Source: Aquirufa ecclesiirivi (lineage in GTDB: Bacteria; Bacteroidota; Bacteroidia; Cytophagales; Spirosomataceae). Taken from it: a stretch of 64,000 nucleotides of DNA. The DNA is taken from the NCBI RefSeq assembly GCF_011250515.1, contig NZ_JAANOP010000004.1, forward strand, positions 186,001-250,000. Reading direction: 5' to 3'. This document shows positions 7,463 to 16,649 of the stretch, piece by piece. A program made the position numbers and the translations under genes. The notes beneath the pieces were generated by a model that saw only the letters and a program-made list of their open reading frames with translations, had not been told where the DNA came from and ran no database searches. Within the stretch, counting starts at the first letter, position 1; each line of letters starts with the position of its first letter.

Positions 7463-7813
7463 AATACTATAATAGTCTTTTTTAATATTGATGACCACTT
7501 AAAAAATCATTCCTTTTGTTACGATGCGGACAAAGACCATTGGCATTTGGCACCTGCCTATGATTTGACCTATTCTGCCTCCTTGAAACTTAACCGTCTC
7601 AAGACCAATCGAGCCTTGTCGGTCAACCAAAAACGGAATCAGATAACGAATCAGGATATCTTGATTTTGGCGGATCAATATGCCATCAAATTTCCCGAAA
7701 AGTCCATTCTGCACATTCAAAAAGCCATTCCTTTTCTACTTCAGCAGATGAGAGAATTATCCATCCCCGAAACTATTTGTGCTAAAATCCAGCAGGATTT
7801 GGGTGGGATTTGA
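7463..7813 (+). pseudogene. C-terminal remnant of HipA-type kinase
   Basis: From about 7463 the frame reads FFNIDDHLKNHSF followed by WHLAPAYDLTYS, the catalytic-loop and metal-binding signatures of HipA serine/threonine kinase toxins, and continues to the natural-looking end at 7813. The N-terminal two thirds of HipA, including the ATP-binding lobe, and any HipB partner are missing. No plausible start codon with this motif intact exists. This is a decayed toxin-antitoxin gene within the same accessory segment. Confidence 0.82.
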
Positions 7814-8003
7814 TTGGAAATTGAATTAGCAAATACTTATTGGTGATTTACTGAGTTGCTAAGGCGAATGTGTAGTATTGATTTCAATTTTCCCAATCGG
7901 TTTTTACAAAATGGCACACAATTAATGTGAAAATAAAACGATTTTCTTCTTAAACGTTTATTATTTATATGAGCAAAGGTGCTTTTATATAATATTTAAT
8001 AAT
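7814..8003. other. AT-rich intergenic stretch
   Basis: No gene or strong hairpin is seen. It must contain the promoter of the DUF2971-like gene, but no clear TAnnTTTG box stands out. Confidence 0.3.
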
Positions 8004-9026
8004 ATGAATGAAATCCGACAAGAGGAGTATGAAATTCAAAATTTTGTAAATGAGGTTTTAATCCCATCGTTTCCAAATTGGACTTTGAAATCATTTGGTA
8101 CATTTAAAAAAGTAAATTCCAAGGCCAACACATTTTTTGGAGAAGCTTCTAAAACTCAAATTTTTGAAGGCACACCTTATCAATATATTGGTAACTGCCA
8201 ATTTTTACATTTTACTTCTTTAATTAGCTTGAAGGCAATTCTTGATTGTGGATGGTTAAGAATGTCTGAATTTGGCAATTTATCTGACAATACTGAATTT
8301 GTATATGCAGCAAGCAGCGTTTTTGGAGGAGAATTAGAATTTTCTAAAGTAGATTTGGATTCAATAAAAGAAACGCTGTTTAGTTTGTCAGCCTGTGAAG
8401 TGTCACAAGAAAATAATATTGACCCATATTTGTGGAATGTTTATGGTGATCAAGGTAAAGGGGTTTCAATTGAATATGAATTTTCTAATTTTAAAGTTTA
8501 CGATTATTTGTTCGGAAATGTGCGTTATGGTATTGAAAGTTTAGATTTATTGAAAGAGGTATTTCATAATTTTAATATTTACAAAAAATCGAATAGAGGA
8601 ATTTACCCAACCAATTTTTTAAATTTAATATCTGACATTTTGGTGTTTCATAAAGCAGGACAATTTAAATCTGAAAAGGAAGTTAGATTGTTTTGGAGGA
8701 GCGAAAAATCCTCGTGGGAAAAACATGAAAAATTCTTGATTTATAAGGATTTCAATACCATACAGGAGGTGAGGTATTTTGCAAAATTATTTTTGAAAGG
8801 AAGGAATCCTTTTTTTGCTAATGGAGACGTTTCGGATGTAATGAAAAATGAAATTTTAGGGGTTATTCCGCAAGTTGAAATCAAAAAAATAACTTTAGGG
8901 AGTAATATTTCAATTGGGAAAAAATTGGATATCCTTGATTTATTAAATGAATTAAAGAAGAAGCATAATTATGAATATTCAATTTTTCATTTGAATGCAG
9001 ATTCGGAAATTCGACCATTTTTTTAA
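8004..9026 (+). CDS. DUF2971-like protein
   Basis: 340-residue soluble protein. The central part has the DUF2971 pattern: LHFTSLISLKAIL near the start, SDNTEF after a short gap, a FSLSAC strand, and WNVYGDQGKGVSIEYEF, equivalent to the family's W-x-x-Y-x-x-x-x-x-G-hydrophobic-hydrophobic-hydrophobic-E block. The family's biochemistry is unknown; members are scattered in accessory DNA and some sit near defence genes. It is AT-rich, stands alone and ends in a strong bidirectional terminator, like the other genes of this accessory segment. Function is not assigned. Confidence 0.68.
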   Translation: MNEIRQEEYEIQNFVNEVLIPSFPNWTLKSFGTFKKVNSKANTFFGEASKTQIFEGTPYQYIGNCQFLHFTSLISLKAILDCGWLRMSEFGNLSDNTEFVYAASSVFGGELEFSKVDLDSIKETLFSLSACEVSQENNIDPYLWNVYGDQGKGVSIEYEFSNFKVYDYLFGNVRYGIESLDLLKEVFHNFNIYKKSNRGIYPTNFLNLISDILVFHKAGQFKSEKEVRLFWRSEKSSWEKHEKFLIYKDFNTIQEVRYFAKLFLKGRNPFFANGDVSDVMKNEILGVIPQVEIKKITLGSNISIGKKLDILDLLNELKKKHNYEYSIFHLNADSEIRPFF

Positions 9027-9074
9027 ATTAGTTAAGTGAAATTTTTTATCTAAACAGAATTTTAAAAAACAAAA

Positions 9075-9098
9075 AAAGCCCCAGAATCCTGGGGCTTT
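9075..9098. terminator. Bidirectional terminator
   Basis: Perfect ten-base stem AAAGCCCCAG / CTGGGGCTTT with an AATC loop, A-rich on the left and T-rich on the right, placed between convergent genes. Confidence 0.9.
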
Positions 9099-9129
9099 GT
9101 AATTCATAAACTGATTATATTTTTATTCT

Positions 9130-10797
9130 TTAGGACAATTTCCCCAATTCTCTCCAAACGCTTAATTCCTGCTTGAATCGGTCATGAATCACTTCCAATT
9201 TTGAATCAATGCGCATGGTTGGTCGGTCCTTCAAATTATAGGCTTTCCACTCAGGGGCATCTTTCGCAAATGGTTTCCCTGTTTTAGCAAAATTGGTCCA
9301 TAATTCAGCGAAATAGTGAGAAGCTTGTGCTTTCTCTGGTCGATTGCCGCCAAAGAAACTAGCCTTATTGGCGGATTCATTGTTGAACTTAAACGATATA
9401 TCCATAGCATGTGGCGTTCCCATGGCATAATCGGTTCCGGGGATTTTCACTTCTGATTTGTAGCCAAAATTGTATAAATATACCGGTGCTTCGTTTTGTT
9501 TTACTTTCTTTTCTGCAATTTCTACCGAACCTAAACCCATCATGGTAATGGATGAAATAGCAACAAAAATATCGGGTGCTGTAGCAGATGGATTGGCTTT
9601 GCGGTAGGTATCTATCAGCTTGGCTGTATCCTTTTTATATTGTGGTTCTAACTTGTTAGCCAAGGCCTCAAAATCCATTTTAAAGGATTCCGTATCTTTT
9701 CTTTCCCATGCAAAAAAGGTGTACTCATCTTCATTCCAACCCACTAATAAAGGTTTATTCTTCGAAATGGCTGGTGCCGTTGGGTCAAATGGATGATATG
9801 GTAATGCTTTTCCATCTACCACTGGGCCAAATGCTCCCGCATTTCGACGCATCAAACCTGCTGCGCTGGCCTTGTTCTTTTCTTGGAAAGGAGGAACAAG
9901 AGGAAGTTTCGCTTGCATGGCTAGTAAGTCGGCCGCAGGAATATCCAATAGTTTTTTCCAATCTTGTGTGGAGATATTGAACTCTTTCAATAATTGTAAG
10001 GTATTTTCATGCGCCGTTTCTTTGTCCATCATCCTAACGCCTGGTCCACTTTCGATGGATGCTTTATTGAAATAAGGCGCTGCCGATGGCATAGCATATA
10101 AACAAGATGTTTTGGCTCCTCCACCTGACTCACCCCAAATCATGACATTGTTGGGGTCTCCACCAAACTGAGCAATGTTGTCATGAACCCATTTTAAGCC
10201 ATCCACAATATCCAACATGCCATTATTTCCTGAACCTTCATAGTCAGCTCCAGCTAATTGTTCTAAATACAAAAAGCCCATCAATCCCAGTCGGTGGTTG
10301 GTTTCTACCACCACCACATCAAAATTACGGGCTAAATTAGCACCATCTTGACTCGCTGATCCTCCCGATCCAATCACAAAACCTCCACCATGATTATAAA
10401 ACATCACTGGTCGCTTCTTATTATCGTTGGCGGGTGTCCACACATTTAGAAACAAGCAATCTTCCGATGGCGCAGGCTCGTTTCTACGAGGTGCTTGAAT
10501 GGCAGGTGCACCTAAGGTCAGCGTGTCTTTCACCCCTGTCCAAGGCTCTAATGGAGCCGGCCTACGGAAACGTCTGTCGCCCGAAATCCGACCCGCATAG
10601 GGGATACCTTTGAAGATGTTGACTCCCTCTGTTCGGAAGCCCTTAATTTTGCCAAAGGTGGTTTCAGCTGGGACGAATTCTTCAACTAAAGAGGCTCCAG
10701 AAAAAATCGTAGAACTAGCCTGTAGGTAGCTTGGTAAAAAGCTCACTCCAGCTGTCGCCAAGGATAATTGGCTTAAAAATTTGCGTCTATTGGTCAT
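9130..10797 (-). CDS. Type-B carboxylesterase, exported
   Basis: 555-residue alpha/beta-hydrolase of the carboxylesterase/lipase (COesterase) family. The N-terminus MTNRRKFLSQL is a twin-arginine-type export signal. The family signature EDCLFLNVW is at residues 112-120, the oxyanion-loop NHGGGF at 135-140, and the nucleophile elbow GESGG places the catalytic Ser at 224; the likely catalytic His is in GTPHAMD near the C-terminus. Its ATG overlaps the stop of the upstream GH78 gene by four bases, so the two are translationally coupled. It may remove acyl groups from the same plant-type glycan (inference). Confidence 0.92.
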   Translation of the reverse strand: MTNRRKFLSQLSLATAGVSFLPSYLQASSTIFSGASLVEEFVPAETTFGKIKGFRTEGVNIFKGIPYAGRISGDRRFRRPAPLEPWTGVKDTLTLGAPAIQAPRRNEPAPSEDCLFLNVWTPANDNKKRPVMFYNHGGGFVIGSGGSASQDGANLARNFDVVVVETNHRLGLMGFLYLEQLAGADYEGSGNNGMLDIVDGLKWVHDNIAQFGGDPNNVMIWGESGGGAKTSCLYAMPSAAPYFNKASIESGPGVRMMDKETAHENTLQLLKEFNISTQDWKKLLDIPAADLLAMQAKLPLVPPFQEKNKASAAGLMRRNAGAFGPVVDGKALPYHPFDPTAPAISKNKPLLVGWNEDEYTFFAWERKDTESFKMDFEALANKLEPQYKKDTAKLIDTYRKANPSATAPDIFVAISSITMMGLGSVEIAEKKVKQNEAPVYLYNFGYKSEVKIPGTDYAMGTPHAMDISFKFNNESANKASFFGGNRPEKAQASHYFAELWTNFAKTGKPFAKDAPEWKAYNLKDRPTMRIDSKLEVIHDRFKQELSVWRELGKLS

Positions 10798-13175
10798 AGT
10801 TTGAATGAGTTTACACCTTCTTTAAGTTGAATTTTTCTTCCTTTCCATACGAAACTGCCTGTAATTGTAGCAGGAAGGTTAATTTGTATTTTCCATTGAT
10901 TTTGAATCAATTGATAGTCGACCGAAATTTCTCCATTGGGATGCGGGATCTTTCCATTCACCTGAGTTAAAGCCCCTAAATGAGGTTCGATCTTCACTTT
11001 AGAAAAACTGATTCCATCGCTGTCAATTCCTAGTGTAGTACGGTAAAATTCGATGTTTGGACTGGAACCCCAGGCATGGCAATCGGATCTTGTTTTATCT
11101 ACATCTGAAGTCTCTGCCCAAGTGGTTAAGCCCATTTGGATGTTTTCTCTCCACTTGTCCAACCAAGACAAATAATCATTTCCGTATCCTGCCTTGATTA
11201 AGGCTTGATGTAAATAATACTTGAAATAGATCGAAGCAGGAGCTAACGTGGAATTATGCAGTAATTGATCTGCTACTGCTTTAATCTCTTCTCCTTGGGT
11301 CAATCCCGTTAAAATAGCAAAGGAGTTGGTATGCTGAGAAAAAGTATCTTTTTCTTCTCGGTCAGCAAATAGATTTTTCTCTTTTACCCAATATTTTTGA
11401 CGAATCGTCTTTTTTAATTGATCAATTAAACCTTGATAATCCGTCGCTAATGCCTTATTGCCTAGTTTTGATTCTAAGTCTAAGGCAACTTGATATGCCC
11501 ACAAAAGTTGGAAATCTAATACTGCCGAGGTTCCATTGGGACTCATTGGGCCCATTCCTGCACGCCAATCTTTGGCATTATCCACCCAGTCGGTAAACAT
11601 CCATTGCGGGACATTTTTTAATGAACCATCTGCTTGCTGATAGTTTTTGAAATACTCCAATATCTGACGAACGCCTCCTAGTTTCTGCTTGACAAAACTG
11701 GCATCTTTTCCATAACGAGCATAATCTTGCAACATGCCAATGTACCAAAAAGAAAAGGTTGGGATGTACTGAGGAGTAAATGAGGGGTGTCGACTAAAAG
11801 TGACACCTTCAGGCTGTCTTGAATAATCAATGAGATTCAAGGCATTTTTAAATAAGCGATCATCGCCACTGTTGTATAATGAAATCAATGCTTGAATTCG
11901 ACCATCACCGATGTATTGCAATTGTTCATAATAGGGACAATCCATATAGGTTTCATAGGCGCATAAACGAGCCGTTCTCCATCCAATTTCCAGAATTTTA
12001 CTGATTTCGGTATTGGAAGAAGTTAAACTTGCATTTAATTGAAATGGATAAGCTGTGAATTGGCTATATATGTCCTGAATGGTTAATGGCTCATTTTGCG
12101 TAGTGACCTTCACTTGAACATAGCGATAGGTGCGGTAAGTCAAGGTGGTAAATGTTTGATTGCTAGATCCATCTACTAATAAACTATCTGTACGCCCGAT
12201 GAATCTTTTTCCTGCTACCTCATTTCTATTTCCTTTAGAAGACGAAGTATTAAATAAGGATTCCGCATAAGCTAAGGCGATGGAGGCTCCTTTGCCTCCG
12301 CTGAAAACTATTTGTGGATAAGCATTTGTCAAATAAGACTGATCTAAAATGAGTTTAACGGTGCTGTTGGCTGGAATTACAAGGTCATTCTTTTTTTCAG
12401 GAAAGGAGGAAGGAATTTCGATGGCGCCTTCTTTGTGAACAAGTTTTTTCAAACGTTCTTCCTTTAATTCCATTTGTGGAATTTGGGAAGGTACAAGCAT
12501 CCAACCACTCATGGTACCAAATTGGCCCAATTGATTTTTAGGAGAACCTGAAAAAATAGGTCTTGCTTTTTGCCATTTAGAATCATCAAACTGGTCACTT
12601 TGCCAAGATTTGGTTTGGGCATTCAAGTTTCTTAATTCACCTGCACCTGCCACATAATAGGCCCTAACGTTAAACCTGATTGGATTATAGCTATTGTCCT
12701 TTTCACACAGCCAAGTATTATTGGTGTTGACCATGGCCTCATTGCTACTCGCGCCTTGTAAGATAAAACCTGTTCTATAGGTAATTTGTGCTTCGGGTCT
12801 AAATTCTCCTTCATTCCAAACTTGGGCCGCTAGGATATTTTTACCGGATTTTAAATAGGGCGCAATGTCTACTGTTTCAAAATTCCAGTGAGCTAAATCA
12901 CCTCGAGCTGGTCCCATGGAAACAATCTTCTCATTGATGTAGAGTTTATATCGATTATCTCCTGAAACATGGATGATGAATGATTGTGGTTTGGTACTCA
13001 GGTCAATGGTTTTTCTAAACATGTAAACCCCATATCCATCTGGACTTGTATTGGGAACACATATCCAATTGGCTTGCCATCGTTTTTGTAAAATGTCAGC
13101 AGAAACTTGTTGCGAATAAGTTAAAAAGGACTGACAAAGTAAAAGCAGTAAGATAACTCGTGTGCGTAAATTCAT
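10794..13175 (-). CDS. Alpha-L-rhamnosidase, GH78 family, secreted
   Basis: About 793 residues from the ATG at 13175 (an in-frame ATG at 13181 is equally possible). The longer frame to 13253 adds a non-signal-like stretch. MNLRTRVILLLLLCQSFLTYSQ is a standard signal peptide. An N-terminal beta-sandwich region (WQANWICVPN, FRKTIDL) is followed by the (alpha/alpha)6 catalytic region with YMDCPYYEQLQYIGDGR, the GH78 equivalent of the usual DxPxRE block, and a C-terminal HAWGSSPNIEFYR. The family removes terminal rhamnose from pectin side chains and plant glycosides. It is first gene of the operon with the carboxylesterase. Confidence 0.88.
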   Translation of the reverse strand: MNLRTRVILLLLLCQSFLTYSQQVSADILQKRWQANWICVPNTSPDGYGVYMFRKTIDLSTKPQSFIIHVSGDNRYKLYINEKIVSMGPARGDLAHWNFETVDIAPYLKSGKNILAAQVWNEGEFRPEAQITYRTGFILQGASSNEAMVNTNNTWLCEKDNSYNPIRFNVRAYYVAGAGELRNLNAQTKSWQSDQFDDSKWQKARPIFSGSPKNQLGQFGTMSGWMLVPSQIPQMELKEERLKKLVHKEGAIEIPSSFPEKKNDLVIPANSTVKLILDQSYLTNAYPQIVFSGGKGASIALAYAESLFNTSSSKGNRNEVAGKRFIGRTDSLLVDGSSNQTFTTLTYRTYRYVQVKVTTQNEPLTIQDIYSQFTAYPFQLNASLTSSNTEISKILEIGWRTARLCAYETYMDCPYYEQLQYIGDGRIQALISLYNSGDDRLFKNALNLIDYSRQPEGVTFSRHPSFTPQYIPTFSFWYIGMLQDYARYGKDASFVKQKLGGVRQILEYFKNYQQADGSLKNVPQWMFTDWVDNAKDWRAGMGPMSPNGTSAVLDFQLLWAYQVALDLESKLGNKALATDYQGLIDQLKKTIRQKYWVKEKNLFADREEKDTFSQHTNSFAILTGLTQGEEIKAVADQLLHNSTLAPASIYFKYYLHQALIKAGYGNDYLSWLDKWRENIQMGLTTWAETSDVDKTRSDCHAWGSSPNIEFYRTTLGIDSDGISFSKVKIEPHLGALTQVNGKIPHPNGEISVDYQLIQNQWKIQINLPATITGSFVWKGRKIQLKEGVNSFKL

Positions 13176-13217
13176 GTTCATTGGGCGGCTTATTATTGAA
13201 TGAAATGTATACAATGT

Positions 13218-13237
13218 ATATGTTTTGTAAAACATAT
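13218..13237. promoter_or_regulatory. Palindrome before the GH78 operon
   Basis: Nine-base arms ATATGTTTT and AAAACATAT separated by GT, 43 bases before the GH78 start, where an operator would be expected. The half-site differs from that at the NrtR promoter. Confidence 0.4.
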
Positions 13238-13387
13238 TCTTGATTTGATACAAATATTGATATTGAAAATGAAAGGACTATCCTTATTAGTATTAAGGTT
13301 AGTTGGCAAAAGAAGTAAAATTTAGTGACTGAGAGTTTATTTAACGGAAATGGCTGTCTTGTTAGCCAGAGAAAATGATGGATGGTA

Positions 13388-14116
13388 TCAAATTTCTTTG
13401 AATTTATACAAATAGGGGGCTTTGTTGGCCGCACCCGTAAATTGTTTTTCTAATCGATCGAGCATGTTTAAGCTCAGCATCATTTTTTGGAAATTGTTTC
13501 TTCGAAAAGGTTTATCGAAAATCGTTTCGTACAGATTTTGAAGTTCTTTCATAGTGAAAGTCTTCGGTAGCAGATTATAACCAACCAAATGATCATCAAA
13601 GTTGGCCCGCAAAACTTGAAGTGCTTTTGCGATAATTTCTTTTCCATCCAAAATCAAATGGGGTAGTTGATTGATATCCACCCATTCCATTTTTTCGTCG
13701 ATCGGTGTAGTTTGTGGTTTTACTTTTTTGATGTCCACCAAGGCATAGTAACCAATGGACACGAATCGACGAACAAACCAGTCGTATTCGGCTTGGGAGC
13801 CTTGTAAATGTGGATTTTGAGCGAGTAGAGAACCCATGAATTCAGCATTGTTTCGATTGGCATTCCCAAATACATGAAATTGCTCCAGATAAATGTCCTT
13901 CATCTGAGTTCTGTCTTCCAGTATGCGTTTGGCCGCTTGGTCCACATCTTCCTCTTGGTAAATAAATCCGCTGGGTAGTCCCCAGAAATCACCTTGGAAG
14001 TTCAGTTTGGGAACCAATACTTTCAATGTCCCATTTTGGTAGCCAAATATGACACAGTCAATCGACAATTGGGCGATGTAATTTTGGGTACTTAATCCTT
14101 TATAGCTTTCAGACAT
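13388..14116 (-). CDS. NrtR-type Nudix-domain transcriptional regulator
   Basis: 242-residue protein with an N-terminal Nudix fold (about residues 10-145; WGLPSGFIYQEEDVDQAAKRIL aligns with the Nudix box but lacks the full REUXEE catalytic set) and a C-terminal winged helix (about 165-242, LPKTFTMKELQNLYETIF, with FRRNNFQKMM). This layout defines NrtR/AraR-like regulators, which in Bacteroidota sense sugars or nucleotides derived from them. It lies next to the GH78/esterase operon in the same orientation, with a palindrome at its own promoter, so self-regulation is likely and control of the neighbours is possible. Confidence 0.9.
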   Translation of the reverse strand: MSESYKGLSTQNYIAQLSIDCVIFGYQNGTLKVLVPKLNFQGDFWGLPSGFIYQEEDVDQAAKRILEDRTQMKDIYLEQFHVFGNANRNNAEFMGSLLAQNPHLQGSQAEYDWFVRRFVSIGYYALVDIKKVKPQTTPIDEKMEWVDINQLPHLILDGKEIIAKALQVLRANFDDHLVGYNLLPKTFTMKELQNLYETIFDKPFRRNNFQKMMLSLNMLDRLEKQFTGAANKAPYLYKFKEI

Positions 14117-14136
14117 AGGTTGACATATTCTTATAT

Positions 14137-14144
14137 CAAAAATA
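14137..14144 (-). promoter_or_regulatory. -7 promoter box of the NrtR-type gene
   Basis: The minus strand reads TATTTTTG, matching TAnnTTTG, about 20 bases before the ATG at 14116. A 21-base palindrome covers its -33 region. Confidence 0.6.
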
Positions 14145-14151
14145 AGAAATT

Positions 14152-14172
14152 ATTGTCTAAAAAATAGACAAT
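14152..14172. promoter_or_regulatory. Candidate NrtR operator palindrome
   Basis: Perfect inverted repeat ATTGTCTA, five A, TAGACAAT (21 bases), 36 bases before the NrtR-type start and also before a TATATTTG box at 14187-14194 that could serve the divergent gene at 14327. Position and symmetry fit autoregulation by the adjacent protein. Confidence 0.65.
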
Positions 14173-14326
14173 ATAAAAATTGTTTCTATATTTGGGCACA
14201 GATTGGAGGTGATATCCGTATAATTTATTGATAATCAGTAGAAAAAGAAATCTAATTCACTGAGTTTTACGCTTATGGAAACCCAATTAAATTGTAACTA
14301 ATTGTCATATCTAAATAATTAAACCC

Positions 14327-14704
14327 ATGAAAAAAGTAAGTATGTTGTTTGCCTTGTTAGCTTTTATGGTAAGTTTTTCAAGTTTTTCTAAATCGAATCT
14401 TGCACCTGATTTTTTTGCAGGTAAGTGGGAATTGGTGATCGTTGGAACTCCCAATGGAGATGCGAAAATGATCAGTGAAATTAAGCGTGTGGAAGGTAAA
14501 TTGACTGCGGTATTGAAAGATCCGCAAGGACAAAACCCGGATATGAATGCCAGTGTGGAAGAAAAGGAAAATCAGATTTCTGTATTTTTTCAGGCGCAAG
14601 GCATGGATATCACCATGACCTTAAACAAAGTAGATGAAGATAATTTGAAGGGGGATATTTTAAGTGGAATGTTTGAGGCGAAAGCTAAACGTATCAAAGA
14701 ATAA
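14327..14704 (+). CDS. Small secreted lipocalin-like hypothetical protein
   Basis: 125 residues with a signal peptide (MKKVSMLFALLAFMVSFSSFSKS). The mature part is all-beta: FFAGKWELVIVGTPNGDAKM, then alternating strands with a VFFQAQGMDITMTL centre and a GMFEAKAKRI end. It resembles small Bacteroidota periplasmic beta-barrel proteins whose function is unknown. It is preceded by a possible TATATTTG box and followed at once by a terminator, so it is a single-gene unit. Confidence 0.75.
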   Translation: MKKVSMLFALLAFMVSFSSFSKSNLAPDFFAGKWELVIVGTPNGDAKMISEIKRVEGKLTAVLKDPQGQNPDMNASVEEKENQISVFFQAQGMDITMTLNKVDEDNLKGDILSGMFEAKAKRIKE

Positions 14705-14722
14705 AAGGATTTACTTAAACAG

Positions 14723-14748
14723 AAAAGGGGCAAAATGCCCCTTTTTTT
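14723..14748 (+). terminator. Rho-independent terminator
   Basis: Ten-base stem AAAAGGGGCA / TGCCCCTTTT, AAA loop and T run, 18 bases after the stop at 14704. Confidence 0.9.
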
Positions 14749-14774
14749 GTTTAAAACACCTAGGTTTTTTGAAA

Positions 14775-15140
14775 CTATAAAAACATATAAGCACAAACTA
14801 AGCTAATCAAAGCGGGTAAAGCTTGTTTGAAAAAGATGCCTCTGCTATAAAGCGCTCCAAAAAGTCCAGCCACTGATACACAAGCTAAGAAAAACAGCGC
14901 CACGTTTTTCGACCAAGCTGGATCAGAAATACATAATGACCAAATTAATCCTGCGGCTAAAAATCCATTGTATAAACCCTGATTTGCTGCAAGTCCTTTG
15001 GTCGGTGTAAACAATTCAGGCGACAAAGCGCCTTTGAATGTTTTTTTGCCCAAAGTTTCCCAAGCAAACATCTCTAAATACAAGATGTACATATGCTCCA
15101 AGGCCACAAGTCCAATGAGTACTTTGCTGACAATTTCCAT
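14775..15140 (-). CDS. DUF1304 membrane protein
   Basis: 121 residues with four hydrophobic segments. HMYILYLEMFAWETLGKKTF and GLAANQGLYNGFLAAGLIW are the two conserved blocks of DUF1304, a family of small inner-membrane proteins without known function. It lies six bases after the aminopeptidase gene on the same strand and is probably cotranscribed with it. Confidence 0.88.
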   Translation of the reverse strand: MEIVSKVLIGLVALEHMYILYLEMFAWETLGKKTFKGALSPELFTPTKGLAANQGLYNGFLAAGLIWSLCISDPAWSKNVALFFLACVSVAGLFGALYSRGIFFKQALPALISLVCAYMFL

Positions 15141-15146
15141 GTTGGC

Positions 15147-16544
15147 TTATTTAAAAATACTTTTACCTTTGGTCAATTTTTCAATCTCGGCCACGGTTCT
15201 TGGAGAGCCCGCAGATAAGTTGATTGGTGTATCCTGAGTGACTAAAATATCATCTTCAATTCTTACCCCAATATCCCACCATTTTTTATCACAATTACTT
15301 CCAGCTGGAATATAGATACCGGGTTCTACAGTTAATACCACGCCTGCTTCCAAGACCCTTGGTCCCATATCATGCACATCCAAGCCCAAATGATGGGAAG
15401 TACCATGAGGGAAATATTTTCTAGCTTCTTTTTCATTGGCAGCAATGCCCAGCTTGATTAATCCCGCATTCACTACAGCTCTTGAGGCTGCATCTACCCC
15501 AGAAAAAGGCAAACCAGCTTTGCAAGCAGCAATACCCGCATCTTGGGCCAGAAGCACAATTTCATAAATCTGTTTTTGAGCCTCACTGAATTTACCACTG
15601 GCAGGAACCGTTCTGGTGACATCAGCACTGTAACCATGGTACTCCGCCGCGCAATCACTCAGCAATAATTCACCTGCTTGAATTTCTTTTTGATTGGTAA
15701 TATAATGTAAGACACAAGCATTTCCCGCGGCACCGTTGATACTTGGATAACCCGTATATTCAGATCCTTGGTTTTTGAAGTGGTATTCCATGATGGCCTG
15801 TGCCTGAAATTCTTTCATCCCAGGTTTAATGGCTCGCATTACATCATTATGTCCTAAGGCACTGATTTCCGCTGCTTTTTTAATTAAGGCAATTTCCTCA
15901 GGAAGTTTGATTCCCCTCAATTTACTGAGTATTCCCAAAGTGCTTCTTTGAGCAATCGGTTTATTATGAGCTATCACAAGACTATCCAATATATTGGCCA
16001 TCTTGGTTAATGGCTCTTCTCTTCTTTCGTATTTTCCGAAAATTCCTTCATTGCGATAGAGTGAATAAACGGAATCAATTTGGGCAAAAGGTAGGGTAGA
16101 AGCATTCAGTTTATCATTGGTGAAGACATGAGCCATCTTACTTTTCTCTTTGTATCCATCTACTCCCAAAATCTTGCCCGTCCAAAGCTCTTTCAATGGA
16201 TCACGATTTTGAAGGAAAATAAACTCAGTTCCTGTTTTGCCTAAAAGCGTCACTGGGTTTTTGAATAGAAATAAAACAGCATTAGGCTCATCTAAGCCCG
16301 TTAAATAATAGAAGTTTTTACTTTGGGCATATTGATAGGTAATGTCATTATTGCGCACTCGAATTTGCGAAGCAAAAAAGACAGCCATTCCCTTTTCTGA
16401 AAGTTTTTCTTTTAATGCCGCTCTTCTGCTAGCATGGAACTCTGGACTCAAATAATCATTGGGATATAGCTGGGGAGACTGTGCTAAAATCAAGCCAGAG
16501 CTTAATAAGGCACATACCAAGAAAAAGAATTGAGTAGTCTTCAT
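15147..16544 (-). CDS. Secreted Xaa-Pro aminopeptidase (M24B)
   Basis: 465-residue metallopeptidase that removes an N-terminal residue preceding proline. A signal peptide (MKTTQFFFLVCALLSSGLILAQ) sends it to the periplasm. The N-terminal creatinase-like domain (about 30-190) is followed by the pita-bread fold with the metal ligands visible in LLSDCAAEYHGYSADVTR (two Asp), GTSHHLGLDVHD (His), VEPGIYIP (Glu) and VRIEDDILV (Glu). The DUF1304 gene follows it closely. Confidence 0.93.
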   Translation of the reverse strand: MKTTQFFFLVCALLSSGLILAQSPQLYPNDYLSPEFHASRRAALKEKLSEKGMAVFFASQIRVRNNDITYQYAQSKNFYYLTGLDEPNAVLFLFKNPVTLLGKTGTEFIFLQNRDPLKELWTGKILGVDGYKEKSKMAHVFTNDKLNASTLPFAQIDSVYSLYRNEGIFGKYERREEPLTKMANILDSLVIAHNKPIAQRSTLGILSKLRGIKLPEEIALIKKAAEISALGHNDVMRAIKPGMKEFQAQAIMEYHFKNQGSEYTGYPSINGAAGNACVLHYITNQKEIQAGELLLSDCAAEYHGYSADVTRTVPASGKFSEAQKQIYEIVLLAQDAGIAACKAGLPFSGVDAASRAVVNAGLIKLGIAANEKEARKYFPHGTSHHLGLDVHDMGPRVLEAGVVLTVEPGIYIPAGSNCDKKWWDIGVRIEDDILVTQDTPINLSAGSPRTVAEIEKLTKGKSIFK

Positions 16545-16649
16545 ATTTTGTTGATAGGATGTTATTCTAGAAATAAAAGTATCAAGTTTCCGTCAATTTT
16601 TTGTTGCCTAATTCAAAATATCCCAAATTCAATTCTAATTGGATTAAAC

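Noticed and set aside
13351-13368. Short hairpin TGGCT/AGCCA after the NrtR-type gene as terminator
   Set aside because: Only five base pairs and no T run on the minus strand.
13096-13434. Minus-strand 112-residue frame between GH78 and NrtR genes
   Set aside because: Overlaps the GH78 signal-peptide region and the NrtR 3' end in another frame and has low-complexity composition; considered a shadow.
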